Assembly (NCBI GenBank): GCA_964502175.1
Contig: CAZCVE010000039.1
Coordinates: 29,033-93,032 of the forward strand
DNA: 64,000 nt
Direction: 5' to 3'
Origin: JAFLCL01 sp964502175
Lineage (GTDB): Bacteria > Myxococcota_A > Polyangia > Polyangiales > Sandaracinaceae
Shown: positions 27,597 to 36,695 of the stretch, piece after piece
How positions within the stretch are numbered: position 1 is the stretch's first letter
Layout: the number at the start of each line of letters is the position of its first letter
Translations under genes and position numbers: made by a program
Notes under the pieces: model-generated
Seen by the model: only the letters and a program-made list of their open reading frames with translations
What the model was told of the DNA's origin: nothing
Databases searched by the model: none

Positions 27597-30119
27597 TCAG
27601 GGCACGCGCAGGAACGGTGCGGCGCCCGACGCGCGAAGGCTGTGGACCGTGCCGGGGACCGAGAACGTGATGTCGTAGCCGAAGAGCGCACCCGGGAAGC
27701 CCGTCGTGCTGTCGAACTCGACCGTCCAGGAGAACGCGGTCCCCGCGCCCGTGCCGAACACGCTCGACATGGCGCTCGGCCCGCGGACGATGTGCCACAG
27801 ACCTCCCATGTCCACGACGTCCAAGCGTGTGCAGCGAAAGGCGAACTGGCCGATGTCGCTGCCGGCCATCCCGCTGATCGTGTCGACCACCTCGCCCGCG
27901 CCGCACGTGTGCGAGAAGGGCGTGCCGCCGGAGCTGCCGCCTCCGGTCGCGGCGCACGCGGGCGGAGTCGAGGTGAGGATCTGGAAGGTGTACGGAGTGC
28001 TCGTGCGAATGGTGTCGAGCGAGAGCGAGGCGCACCTGCCTCGCAGAGAGCGGATGCTGCCCGTCGTCGTGTCGACGTTGCCGCAGAAGCCGACCAGCAC
28101 CTGAAACGTCGGGCAGTTCGCGCCGACCGAGTTGCCGCCGTCGGCGACGCCATAGGTGTCGCTGAAGGATCGCGGTGAGCTCGGCACGACCACGCCAGTG
28201 GGGCAGCGCTCGTCGATGACGAAGTCGCAGTCGTTGTCGACGCCGTCGCAGACCTCGGGAGATGCGTCGCCGCAGCCGCCGCAGTGCATCGGGTCCGTCG
28301 TCGTGTCGACGCAGCGATCCCAACAGAACGTGGGCTGCGAGCCGCCGCACGTGGCGAGGAGGTTCGCTCCGCTCAGCGTGACCGCGCGGCCGACCTCGAC
28401 CGTGCCGGTCATGCCCGGCATCTCGAACGCCAGCTCTCGGGCGCGGCTGACCTCGACCTCGAAGGGCTGTGTCGTCAGCGCCTCGATCGTCTGCTCGCAG
28501 TGCGTGGCCAGGAGTCCGAGCGCCTCGCGCAGCACGCCATCGAGGGGCAGAGAGTCCAGGATGCTGCGGAACACGACCATGTCGACGACGTCTTCAGGCC
28601 CGCATCTGCGCGTCCCAGGGAAGCGGATCGCCAGTCGAGTGTCCGCCTCCGCCGTCAGGCTCGTGTCGAGGCCCATCACCGGCCCGAACGTCACGCCGAG
28701 GGCAGACACCGGCATCACGTCGACCGGCGTTCCGGCACCGAACTGGACGCGCGTCGACACGTCGCCGTCCCAGACGGCGGGATCGTCGATGAGGCTGGGG
28801 TACTCGCCGGTGACGGGGTCGCGCATCGCGGTCATCGTGGCGCCGTTGTTCGTCGCCGTGATCGAGGCCGGTCCTTCGGGCGCTGGCGCGTCGGCGGGCT
28901 CGAGGGTGACCCAGTACGACGAGCCCCCCAGGGTCTCCGTCCTCGTGCCCTCGCCTCGTGTCTCGACGCGCACCTGCGCGGCCGGCGGCGCGTCCGTGGT
29001 GATGACGGCGTCCTCCCGAACGGCAGCCGTCGTGTCGAGGACGCTCACGCGCACGCCGTCGCGCGCGACACATCGCGTCAGCTCGGGATCCGCGACGAAC
29101 AGGGTGTACGGGTAGGGGAGGCACATGCGGCGCACGCAGCCGAGGCCGAGCGCGCAATCGTCCCTCGTCTCGCACGCCGGGCCGCTCGCGGCACCCACGT
29201 CGAACTCGGCCTCGACACCGAGACCACCTTCGCCAAGTGACGCGCAGAAGAACCGCGGAGTCGTTCGCGCGACATGAGGGCGGTCGGCTGCGAAAGGACC
29301 CAGGTGACCCTCACGATCCCCGACGTCGGGGAGGTCGCCGGCGACCAGCGCATCCCAACTTCGCGATCCTCTCGCGCCGTCCGACTCCACGTCGATCGGG
29401 CTCTCCGGCCGGACGAACCGACCGATGTCCACGTAGCCGAGGTCTCGCGTGGATTGGAAGTCGATGTGGGGGTTCCAGTAGTCACCCACCGACTGCGTGT
29501 GTGAGTCGTCGAACACGACGCCGAGGAAGTAGTCGTCGCCTCGCGCGTCGCGGAGCGTGGCCCACTGATAGCTGAGGTGCGCGAGGCGCGCGTACACCTC
29601 GACGCCATCGGCCGTGTGCTCGGTGTTCGGGTCGCGCTGCCACTCGTGCGTCGTGCCGTCGCGCTCGCGCGCGACAGGGAACGCGAGGCCGAAGCGACCG
29701 TCGCGGACGAGCGCGCTGGGCGTGTCGTCGAAGTGGTAGTGGACGATCGCTCCGGCGCCTCCGAACGCGAGCCCGTCAGGCTCCACCGAGTACACGCGGC
29801 CGAGCGGCGCGCTCGCCGCGATGTCCGTCGGCACGTCGGCCGCCGCGACGGGCGTGATGACGATCTCGACGTCTTCGGTGAGCGTGCCCGCTGGCACGAT
29901 GATCTCGAACAGTCCGTCGGCGCTCCGCGCCGTGCCGCCGCCCGCACCGACCTCGGTGCGCGTCCCGCCCGACATCGCCGCGTCGAGGCCGGGCGCGTCT
30001 CGGACGACGAACGCATCGTCGTTCGTCGTCGTCGCGTCGACGGGCGCGGGGTCTCCCCCGCAACCGAGCACAGAGAAGCCAGTCAGCGCCCACAGGGCCA
30101 GCCGTGTCGAAGATCGCAT
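27597..30119 (-). CDS. large lipoprotein with MopE-like Cys motif
   Basis: This protein is 840 residues, counted from the ATG preceded by GGAGGG six bases upstream. It has a lipoprotein signal, RLALWALTGFSVLGCGGD. Early residues form a ZU5-like beta domain (GGGTARSADGLFEIIVPAGTL, VEIVITPVAAADVP, RVYSVEPDGLAFGG). Later come a carboxypeptidase-regulatory-like beta domain and the motif CVDTTTDPMHCGGCGD with EVCDGVDNDCD, which resembles the putative metal-binding motif of MopE-type proteins. The C-terminal 200 residues are Cys-poor beta structure with GSIRSLRGRCASLSL. The second half of the neighbouring fusion gene is a paralogue along nearly its whole length. A longer in-frame start 30 bases upstream is possible but less well supported. 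Confidence 0.78.
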   Translation of the reverse strand: MRSSTRLALWALTGFSVLGCGGDPAPVDATTTNDDAFVVRDAPGLDAAMSGGTRTEVGAGGGTARSADGLFEIIVPAGTLTEDVEIVITPVAAADVPTDIAASAPLGRVYSVEPDGLAFGGAGAIVHYHFDDTPSALVRDGRFGLAFPVARERDGTTHEWQRDPNTEHTADGVEVYARLAHLSYQWATLRDARGDDYFLGVVFDDSHTQSVGDYWNPHIDFQSTRDLGYVDIGRFVRPESPIDVESDGARGSRSWDALVAGDLPDVGDREGHLGPFAADRPHVARTTPRFFCASLGEGGLGVEAEFDVGAASGPACETRDDCALGLGCVRRMCLPYPYTLFVADPELTRCVARDGVRVSVLDTTAAVREDAVITTDAPPAAQVRVETRGEGTRTETLGGSSYWVTLEPADAPAPEGPASITATNNGATMTAMRDPVTGEYPSLIDDPAVWDGDVSTRVQFGAGTPVDVMPVSALGVTFGPVMGLDTSLTAEADTRLAIRFPGTRRCGPEDVVDMVVFRSILDSLPLDGVLREALGLLATHCEQTIEALTTQPFEVEVSRARELAFEMPGMTGTVEVGRAVTLSGANLLATCGGSQPTFCWDRCVDTTTDPMHCGGCGDASPEVCDGVDNDCDFVIDERCPTGVVVPSSPRSFSDTYGVADGGNSVGANCPTFQVLVGFCGNVDTTTGSIRSLRGRCASLSLDTIRTSTPYTFQILTSTPPACAATGGGSSGGTPFSHTCGAGEVVDTISGMAGSDIGQFAFRCTRLDVVDMGGLWHIVRGPSAMSSVFGTGAGTAFSWTVEFDSTTGFPGALFGYDITFSVPGTVHSLRASGAAPFLRVP

Positions 30120-30193
30120 CGTCATCCCTCCGCGGTACAGCCCCATCATGCCTGGGTCGACGCTGGGAATCGATCACGCGCTCGTGAGAGACG

Positions 30194-30817
30194 TCAGCGG
30201 CCCATCGCGTCGCGCAGCCGCTTGGCCCAGACGTCGAGCGTCTCGAGGCTGTCGGGCGGCTCGCCGTGGGCCTCGGCGGCCAGGCGCACGAGGGCGTCGT
30301 GCAAGAGCTCGCGGCCGCGCCGCAGCCGGCTGCGCACGGTGCCCTCGGGGAGCTCGAGCACGACCGCGAGCTCGGGGCCGCTGAGGTCTTCCCAGTAGTG
30401 CAGCTCGAGCGCGACCTGGAGCTCGAGCGGGATCGTGCGGAGGGCCCGCGCGAGCAGCTGCCGATCCTGATGCGCCGCGAGCTTGCTGCGCGGCGAGGTG
30501 CGCAGGTCCTCGACCGACATGCTCGTCACGTCGACCTCGGCGCGCGTGCGCTGGCGGCGTCGCCAGTGCGCGTAGAGCTCGTGCCGCGCGATCGTGAACA
30601 GGTACGTGCGGAACGACGCCTCGCCGCGGAAGCTCGCGTGCGACGCGAGGCACTGCGCGAACGTCGCCTGCACGAGATCCTCGATCTCGCCATCGTCGCC
30701 GCCGCACTTGTTCCGGAAGAAGCGGAGGATGGCCTCGAAGTGTCGGTCGAAGAGCTCCTTGCCGGCGCTCGCGTCCCCTGCGCCCCAGGCCCTCAGCTGC
30801 TCCTCGTCGCGCTCCAT
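30194..30817 (-). CDS. ECF-type RNA polymerase sigma factor
   Basis: This 207-residue protein has sigma region 2 (ELFDRHFEAILRFFRNKC, then IEDLVQATFAQCLAS and FRTYLFTIARHELYAHWRR) and region 4 (LRTIPLELQVALELHYWEDL, then LPEGTVRSRLRRGRELLHD). It lacks regions 1 and 3, as ECF factors do. The chosen ATG starts MERDEEQLRAWGAGD; an earlier in-frame ATG would add 13 residues and leave only six bases before the divergent kinase start. No anti-sigma gene with a zinc-binding or membrane signature is adjacent, which points to the neighbouring kinase as a possible regulator. Confidence 0.92.
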   Translation of the reverse strand: MERDEEQLRAWGAGDASAGKELFDRHFEAILRFFRNKCGGDDGEIEDLVQATFAQCLASHASFRGEASFRTYLFTIARHELYAHWRRRQRTRAEVDVTSMSVEDLRTSPRSKLAAHQDRQLLARALRTIPLELQVALELHYWEDLSGPELAVVLELPEGTVRSRLRRGRELLHDALVRLAAEAHGEPPDSLETLDVWAKRLRDAMGR

Positions 30818-30862
30818 GCGAACGCGCGCATCGTACACGGCTCGGGCGTATAGCATCGCGTC

Positions 30863-33439
30863 GTGATCGAGGACGCGGTCGCCGATCCGCTCGATGCCGA
30901 GCGCGTGAAGCAGGAGGTCGCGCGGCGTCTCTTCGGCGCGCCGCTCGCGCCGCTGCGCATCGGTCGCTTCGAGGTGAAGGAGCGCATCGGCGCCGGCGGC
31001 ATGAGCGTCGTCTACCGCGCGCACGATCCGGAGCTCGGTCGCGATGTGGCGATCAAGCTCTTGCAGGCCGGCGGTCGCTCCGAGCGCCTGCGTCGCGAGG
31101 CGCGCGTGCTCGCGAAGCTCCGGCACCCGCACGTCGTCACGGTCTACGAGGTCGGCAGCTGGCGTGAGCACGCGTTCGTCGCGCTCGAGCACGTCGTCGG
31201 GTCGACGCTCGCGGAGTGGTCGCGCGATCGAGGGCACGACGCGATCGCGCGCTGCGTCGTCGAGGTCGCGCGGGGCCTCGACGCGGTGCACCGGCTCGGC
31301 GTGGTGCACCGCGACGTGAAGCCCGCGAACATCGTCGTCGACGCGAGCGGCGCGGCGCGCCTCATCGACTTCGGTCTCGTGAGCGACGAGCGATCGGAGC
31401 CCGACGCGTCGTCGTCCTCGTCTCCCTCGACCTCCGCGACGCTCACGCGCGAGGGCGCGACGCCGGGTACGCCTCGCTACATGGCGCCCGAGCTCGCGGC
31501 CGGCGCGCCGAGCTCGCCACGCTCCGATCAGTACAGCCTCGGCGTCACGCTCGACGAGGTCACGCGAGGCGCCCCGCGATCGCCCGAGCTCGAGCGGGTG
31601 ATCGCGCGCGCGACGCACACCGATCCCGCCCAGCGCTTCGACGATCTCGCGGCGCTCGCAGACGCGCTCGCCGCTCCCGCGCGTCGCGCGATCGATCCTC
31701 GCGTCGTGGTCGCGATCGTCGCGGCGCTCGCGATCGCGGGGCTCACGGCGTTCGCGCTCACCCGCGGAACGGGGGCCACGCGCCCTCCCGAGATCACATC
31801 GACCGACGCATGGGCGTCGTCGGATCCGGCCTGGATCGTCGCGCTCACGCGCGGCAGCGATCGCGCCGACGCACGCCAGGCGCAGCGTCGCGGGCTGCTC
31901 GCGTACCGCGCGGGAGACGACGCCGGCGCGATCTCGGGGTTCGAAGAGGCGCTCGCGATCGACGCGACCTACGGCGCCGCGGAGCTCGGCCTCGCGATGC
32001 TCTTCGCGCAGGGCACCATGAACGAAGCGCGGCCGCACTTCGCGCGCGCGCTCGGGGCGCGCGCGGGCGCGAGCGACGAGGCGCGCGTGCTCGTCGAGGC
32101 GCTGCGCCCGTGCATCGAGGACGAGCCGATCGACGCCGCGCGCTGCGAGGCGAGCCTCGTCGCGGCGACCACGGCGCACGGCGATCAGCCGCTGCTCTTC
32201 TACGAGCTCGCGCGCCAGCGACGTCACCGCGAGGGCTTCTCCGAGGCGATCGTCGACGCGTTCGGCCATGCGCTCGCGCTCGATCCGCAGCTCAGCCGCG
32301 CGCTCGTCGCGCAAGCGCAGACGCTCGCGTACCTCGGCCGCTTCGACGAGGCGCTCGTGATGACGGAGCGCTGCCTCGACGCCGCGCCCACGACGACCTC
32401 GTGCCACCGCGATCGCGTCTGGATCCAGCAGGCGCTCGGCGACTGTGAGGGCGTCGAGGCGTCCGCGCGTCGATGGCGCGCCATCGATCCCACGAACCCC
32501 CATCCGCTCTGGGCGCTCGCGGGCGTGGCCGAGCGACGAGGCGAGAGCTCGGTGCTCGAGCAGCTCCTCTCCGAGGCGCGCGCGCGCCTCGAGCCCGAGA
32601 ACCGCGTGTACCTCGAGGCGCGTGATCCCGTCGTGGTGGCGATCTCGCGCGGCGACTTCGACGCGGCGGCGCGCGGCCTCGAGGGCTTCGACGCGCGCGC
32701 GTTCGCCGAGCCTGGAGGTCCCAGCGCCGACCGCTTCTTCCGGCTCGTGCCAGCGCGGCTGGGGATCCTGGTCGCGCGCGAGATCGGGGACCCCGAGCGC
32801 GCGCGTGAGCTCGCGGAGGACGCGCTCGCGCGCATGGGCGCGTGGCCCGCCGACCCGCGCGTGGAGGACTTCGGGATCGCGCACGACGCGACGCCGTTCT
32901 TGCTCGACGTGCTGCGCGAGACCGGCAGCGTCGACGACCTCACGCGCATCGGTCGCCGCGCCGAGTGGTTCGAGGCGTGGCGCGATCGCACGTCGGCGCC
33001 CTACCTGCCCTTCGCGTGGATGAGCGGCTACGCCGCGCAGGTCGACGACGCCGTCGAGGCCGCGGAGGCGAGCGAGGCGGCGGTCGATCTCCGCGCGGCA
33101 GGGCTCGTCACGCCACCACCGTTCCATCCGCTCGCGTATCCAGACCTCGGCCTCGGTCAGCTCGCGCGCCACGAGGGTCGCGTCGAGGACGCGATCGCGA
33201 TCCTCGGTCGCGCCGCGGGCAGTTGTCACGCGCCCGGTCTCGATGGCGCTCACGAGACGTGGTGGCAGCGCCCGCGCGCGATGCTCGCGCTCGGCGAGGT
33301 CCTCGAGGCGCGAGGCGATCGCGACGCCGCATGTGTGCGCTACGCCGACGTCCTCGCGCGCTGGGGAGCCGCCCAAACTCGCAGCGTCACCGCGGAGCGC
33401 GCGCGAGAGCACGTCGACGCGCTCGGCTGCGCGCGATGA
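30863..33439 (+). CDS. Ser/Thr protein kinase with membrane helix and TPR-rich C-terminus
   Basis: This 858-residue protein starts with a kinase domain: GAGGMSVVYRAHD glycine loop, RDVAIKLL lysine, HRDVKPANIVV catalytic loop, LIDFGLV metal site, GTPRYMAPELAAG. After SDQYSLGVTLDEVTRG the sequence jumps almost at once to SPELERVIARATHTDPAQRFDDL, so about 40 residues of the usual C-lobe between helices F and H appear to be missing. A membrane helix (VVVAIVAALAIAGLTAFAL) and roughly 500 residues of tetratricopeptide-like helices follow. It is divergent from the ECF sigma gene and overlaps the next gene's ATG by its stop codon. GTG is the start. Confidence 0.9.
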   Translation: MIEDAVADPLDAERVKQEVARRLFGAPLAPLRIGRFEVKERIGAGGMSVVYRAHDPELGRDVAIKLLQAGGRSERLRREARVLAKLRHPHVVTVYEVGSWREHAFVALEHVVGSTLAEWSRDRGHDAIARCVVEVARGLDAVHRLGVVHRDVKPANIVVDASGAARLIDFGLVSDERSEPDASSSSSPSTSATLTREGATPGTPRYMAPELAAGAPSSPRSDQYSLGVTLDEVTRGAPRSPELERVIARATHTDPAQRFDDLAALADALAAPARRAIDPRVVVAIVAALAIAGLTAFALTRGTGATRPPEITSTDAWASSDPAWIVALTRGSDRADARQAQRRGLLAYRAGDDAGAISGFEEALAIDATYGAAELGLAMLFAQGTMNEARPHFARALGARAGASDEARVLVEALRPCIEDEPIDAARCEASLVAATTAHGDQPLLFYELARQRRHREGFSEAIVDAFGHALALDPQLSRALVAQAQTLAYLGRFDEALVMTERCLDAAPTTTSCHRDRVWIQQALGDCEGVEASARRWRAIDPTNPHPLWALAGVAERRGESSVLEQLLSEARARLEPENRVYLEARDPVVVAISRGDFDAAARGLEGFDARAFAEPGGPSADRFFRLVPARLGILVAREIGDPERARELAEDALARMGAWPADPRVEDFGIAHDATPFLLDVLRETGSVDDLTRIGRRAEWFEAWRDRTSAPYLPFAWMSGYAAQVDDAVEAAEASEAAVDLRAAGLVTPPPFHPLAYPDLGLGQLARHEGRVEDAIAILGRAAGSCHAPGLDGAHETWWQRPRAMLALGEVLEARGDRDAACVRYADVLARWGAAQTRSVTAERAREHVDALGCAR

Positions 33440-34665
33440 AGATCGAGAGACTCAACCGCGCGGCGATGCGTCCGAGGGCGATGCCTGCCCGACACGGTGC
33501 GTTCCTCCTCGTGGCGACGAGCCTGCTCGCGTCGTGCGGCCCACGTCGACCGCCGGCCGTGCCGCGATCCGCGGTGGATCGAGCCGCACCGCGCACCGCG
33601 CGGGCTCGCGCGCGGACCGACGAAGAGATCGCCGCCGAGCGTGAAGAACAGCGGCTCGCTGCGATCCGCGCGCGTCCGATCGGCCACGAGCGACCCGCGC
33701 GCGAGCTCGAGGCGATGCTCGCCGAGAGCCTCGTGACGGCCGAAGGCGTGTTCGTCGCCGAGCCTCCGCGTCAGGCCACGTCCGAGCAGCTCGACGCGGG
33801 GATCGACGTGACGGTGCGCGCCGGTCGCTGTCGTCTGTTCGTCTTGCGAGGTCCGCTCACGGAGCTCGCGCGGCATGGTGATCTGCGCGTGTCGCTGGTG
33901 CGCGAGGGCGCGGAGCCGGTCGACCGCTACGTCGAGCGCTTCGAGGGCGGGCTGTTCGTGCCCGATCTGTGTGCCGACTGGGAGGGGCCCGCGCGGCTCG
34001 TCTTCAGCGGCGAGGGCGCGCGCGGCTCGGAGATCACGACCGAGTCGCTCGAGGTCCTCGCGTTCGAGCGGCCCGAGCGACCCGCCGCGACGCGCGAGGA
34101 GCTCGAGGCCGTGATCGCAGCGCGATCGCGCGGCTTCGAGACACGACCGCTCGCGCGCACGCGAGGCGATCTCGCGAGCCCCTCGGATCCGCTCGAGGTG
34201 ACGCTCCGCTACGACGAGTGTGTGCTCGTGGTGCTGCGCTTGGGCGACGGCGCGCGCCTCGACACCTCGAACGGTCCCTTCCTCGGCATGCTGGGCGAGC
34301 TGCGCGATCATCACCCCGGTCCCGGTCGTCTCGGTCCGGGCGCGATCTACGACATCGGCTGCTCGCTCGAGCGCGGCCGCTTCTCGCTCGAGCTCACCGA
34401 GCTCGCGGGGCAGGGCGGCTACGAGCTCACTGTCCTGCGTCGACGTCTCGCACCCGCGGAGCTCGCCGACGCGACGGGCTGGGAGGCTGCGGAGCTCGCG
34501 AGCAGCGCGAGCTACGAGCGCGCGCGAGCGGAGCGCGTGCGCACCGCGTGCACCGGCTGCGATCGCGCGTGGCGCGTCTGCCTCGACGGCGACGAGGGCG
34601 ACTGCAACGCCGCGCGAGACTCGTGCTTGTCGAGCTGGAACCTGTCCGACGTCGCCTGCCGCTGA
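33436..34665 (+). CDS. lipoprotein coupled to the kinase gene, unknown function
   Basis: This 409-residue protein begins four bases before the kinase stop (ATGA overlap), so translational coupling is likely. The signal peptide region ends in TSLLASCGPRR, a lipobox. Two similar beta domains of about 130 residues follow: LDAGIDVTVRAGRCRLFVLRG and DPLEVTLRYDECVLVVLRLG open the two copies. Near the C-terminus is a Cys-rich segment (CTGCDRAWRVCLDGDEGDCN, then CLSSWNLSDVAC). The position behind a membrane kinase with an extracytoplasmic TPR region suggests a partner on the periplasmic side, which is an inference. Confidence 0.75.
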   Translation: MKIERLNRAAMRPRAMPARHGAFLLVATSLLASCGPRRPPAVPRSAVDRAAPRTARARARTDEEIAAEREEQRLAAIRARPIGHERPARELEAMLAESLVTAEGVFVAEPPRQATSEQLDAGIDVTVRAGRCRLFVLRGPLTELARHGDLRVSLVREGAEPVDRYVERFEGGLFVPDLCADWEGPARLVFSGEGARGSEITTESLEVLAFERPERPAATREELEAVIAARSRGFETRPLARTRGDLASPSDPLEVTLRYDECVLVVLRLGDGARLDTSNGPFLGMLGELRDHHPGPGRLGPGAIYDIGCSLERGRFSLELTELAGQGGYELTVLRRRLAPAELADATGWEAAELASSASYERARAERVRTACTGCDRAWRVCLDGDEGDCNAARDSCLSSWNLSDVACR

Positions 34666-34683
34666 CGGAGGGACCCGCGAGAA

Positions 34684-35190
34684 TCACGCCGGCACGGGCT
34701 CGGCGGGATCGTCGTTCGCGCGCGCGCCGATACGCTTGCCTGCGGCCTGACCTCGCTTGGCGACGGGCACGTGCTCGAACGCATGGCCGAGACCGAAGCG
34801 CGGCATGTTGTTGTAGATGGCCTCGGTGCGATCCCCGCGCACGATGTACGTCTCGTGGAAGATGCCCACGGTGCCGTTGGTGCCCACGCGCTGGTTGAAC
34901 TCGCGCCACGCCGGCACGTGCGGCAGGTCCTTGGCGCGCGCGAAGCGCTCGAGCTTCTCGAAGCTCTCCCAGTACTGCACGTAGGCGACCGTCCTCCAGG
35001 CGAGGAACGGCTCGGCGTGGAGCAGCCCCAGCTCGGGATGCGCCCCGAGCTCGGCCATCATCTTCGGCATCGCGCGCGCCGCGGGCATCCACGACGAGAA
35101 CGAGAGCAGACGGTTGACGCGCATCCCGATGAAGAAGACGACGTACTCGTCGGGGAGCGCAGCGGTGAAGCGACCAGGGATGATCTTCAT
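34684..35190 (-). CDS. DUF4188 family protein
   Basis: This 168-residue protein looks like DUF4188. It opens with KIIPGRFTAALPDEYVVFFI and has the GMRVNRLLSFSSWMPAARAM segment, FLAWRTVAYVQYWESFEKLE and HETYIVRGDRTEAIYNNMP. The family is predicted to adopt a ferredoxin-like alpha/beta barrel, and some members are annotated as monooxygenase-like. The catalytic role is not established. Its start overlaps the stop of the metallo-hydrolase gene by four bases, so the two form an operon under the divergent TetR regulator. Confidence 0.8.
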   Translation of the reverse strand: MKIIPGRFTAALPDEYVVFFIGMRVNRLLSFSSWMPAARAMPKMMAELGAHPELGLLHAEPFLAWRTVAYVQYWESFEKLERFARAKDLPHVPAWREFNQRVGTNGTVGIFHETYIVRGDRTEAIYNNMPRFGLGHAFEHVPVAKRGQAAGKRIGARANDDPAEPVPA

Positions 35191-36008
35191 GGAGTCTCTC
35201 TTCGTCCGAACGTGCTGAGGACCGAGCTGCGGTGGAGCGGACCGAAGTGGCCGGGGAAGAACGTCGTGGCTTCGGGCGCGAGGTCCTCGAGCAGCCTCGC
35301 GACGTCGGCGCGGTTGTCGGCGAGGTCACACATGTAGAAGTGCACGCTCGTCCCCTCGTCGAACACGTTGCCGCGGAAGAGGTCGCCCACGAGCGCCGCG
35401 TCCGACACGAGCACGACGAGCGAGCCGCTCGTGTGTCCGGGCAGGAGGACCACGCGCGCAGGGATCCCTGTGAGCGGCTCGAGGTCGAGCTCGCCGTCGA
35501 CGAGGACGTCGGGCGTGAACGGCGTGTACGAGGCAGCCTGATCGCCCGCGAGTCGGTCGCGCGCCTCGGCGTCCGTGGGGCAGAGGGTCTCGTTGTGACC
35601 CGACGCGGTCATGCCGACGTCTCCGCCGCCGGTCACGATGCGCGTGCCGTAGCGACGCTGGAACCAGCCCGCGCCGCCGGCGTGGTCGGCGTGGCCGTGC
35701 GTCACCACGATCGCGCGCAGCCGAGCCGGGTCGACGCCCTCGGCCGCGAGATCGTTCGCCAGCGCCTCGGCGTTCCCCTCGAAGCCCGAGTCGACCAAGA
35801 ACGCATCCGCCCCGCGGACGACGAGGTGCGCGTTGGTCCAGTCGCGACGAAACGTGTGGACGTGCGTGCCATCGGCGAGCGTCCGCACGCCGTGCGTCGT
35901 CGCGCATCCGCCCGCGAGGCCCACGAGGAGGAGCGCGACGCCGAAGAGGGAGGCGGCGCGATGCGCGAGTGTCTTGGCTATGTTCACACCGTGAACTTGG
36001 CCGATCAT
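35187..36008 (-). CDS. metallo-beta-lactamase-fold hydrolase, lipoprotein
   Basis: This protein of up to 273 residues is an MBL-fold hydrolase: HGHADHAGG (metal site, near residue 105), a later His in LPGHTSGSLVVLV, the Asp in LVGDLFRGNVFD and the final His in FFPGHFGPLH. A lipoprotein signal ends in LVGLAGGCATT, so the enzyme is probably tethered outside the cytoplasm. An in-frame GTG at 35987 gives a more compact signal peptide (NIAKTLAHRAASLFGVALLL) and may be the true start. Neither start has a clear ribosome site. It is divergent from a TetR regulator and coupled to the DUF4188 gene. Confidence 0.85.
   Translation of the reverse strand: MIGQVHGVNIAKTLAHRAASLFGVALLLVGLAGGCATTHGVRTLADGTHVHTFRRDWTNAHLVVRGADAFLVDSGFEGNAEALANDLAAEGVDPARLRAIVVTHGHADHAGGAGWFQRRYGTRIVTGGGDVGMTASGHNETLCPTDAEARDRLAGDQAASYTPFTPDVLVDGELDLEPLTGIPARVVLLPGHTSGSLVVLVSDAALVGDLFRGNVFDEGTSVHFYMCDLADNRADVARLLEDLAPEATTFFPGHFGPLHRSSVLSTFGRRETP
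35982..35996. promoter_or_regulatory. perfect palindrome, candidate TetR operator
   Basis: GTTCAC-ACC-GTGAAC is a perfect six-base inverted repeat with a three-base spacer. It lies 47 bases before the chosen TetR start and overlaps the alternative GTG start of the metallo-hydrolase. TetR-family operators between divergent genes commonly have this size and position, so it is a good candidate for autoregulation and control of the hydrolase gene. Confidence 0.5.
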
Positions 36009-36042
36009 GTGTACGATGTCAACATCAAGCGCGAAGACGCCG

Positions 36043-36666
36043 ATGAAGAAGCCTCGAGACGCCTACCACCACGGAGATCTGCGCAACTCGCTCGTCGAAG
36101 AAGCGGTGCGCGTGATCGAGCGCGAGGGCCTCGCGGCCTTCAGCCTGCGTGAGGTCGCGCGCCGCGTCGGCGTGTCGGCGAACGCGGCGTACCGTCACTT
36201 CGCGGACAAGGACGCGCTGCTCGCGGCGGTCGCGTCGCACGGCCTCGGCGTGCTCGCGCGCGACATGCGCCAGGCGATGGAGGCGGTGAGCGTGCGCGGC
36301 GCCGGGCCTCGCGCGACCGCGCACCTCCGCGCCACGGGGCGTGCGTACGTGGCCTTCGCGCTCGCCAAGCCAGAGCTCTTCCGCGTCACGTTCTCCCGCG
36401 GCGCGCCGAGCACCTCAGCGAGCCTCTGCGAGAACGGCGAGCGCGATCCCTTCGCGGTCCTCAACGCCTGCCTCGACGCGCTGGTGGAGACCGCCGTGAT
36501 CACGCCACGCCGCCGCGCGGGCGCCGAGATCTTCGCGTGGACCACCGTGCACGGCTACGCGTCGCTCGCGCTCGCAGGCGGTCCGCTCGCGAGCCTCGAG
36601 CCGCTCGAGGGCGTGCTCGACCTCGTGATCGACGGGCTGCGCGGACCGACCAAGCCCGCTCGCTGA
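36043..36666 (+). CDS. TetR/AcrR family transcriptional regulator
   Basis: This 207-residue protein (from the chosen ATG) has a typical TetR N-terminus: AYHHGDLRNSLVEEAVRVIE, then the helix-turn-helix FSLREVARRVGVSANAAYRHF and DKDALLAAVA. The C-terminal ligand domain contains AYVAFALAKPELFRVTF, as in the TetR_C_33/WHG group. In-frame ATGs 27 and 36 bases upstream would add residues not usual for the family. It is divergent from the metallo-hydrolase/DUF4188 operon and probably regulates it through the nearby palindrome. The inducer is unknown. Confidence 0.9.
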   Translation: MKKPRDAYHHGDLRNSLVEEAVRVIEREGLAAFSLREVARRVGVSANAAYRHFADKDALLAAVASHGLGVLARDMRQAMEAVSVRGAGPRATAHLRATGRAYVAFALAKPELFRVTFSRGAPSTSASLCENGERDPFAVLNACLDALVETAVITPRRRAGAEIFAWTTVHGYASLALAGGPLASLEPLEGVLDLVIDGLRGPTKPAR

Positions 36667-36695
36667 CCGCGCCGCATGGACGGCGCTCGATGCGG

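Noticed and set aside
30194..33412. A 1,072-codon open frame opposite the kinase gene
   Set aside because: It is an antisense shadow produced by high third-position GC. Only its last 207 codons, the sigma factor, look like protein.
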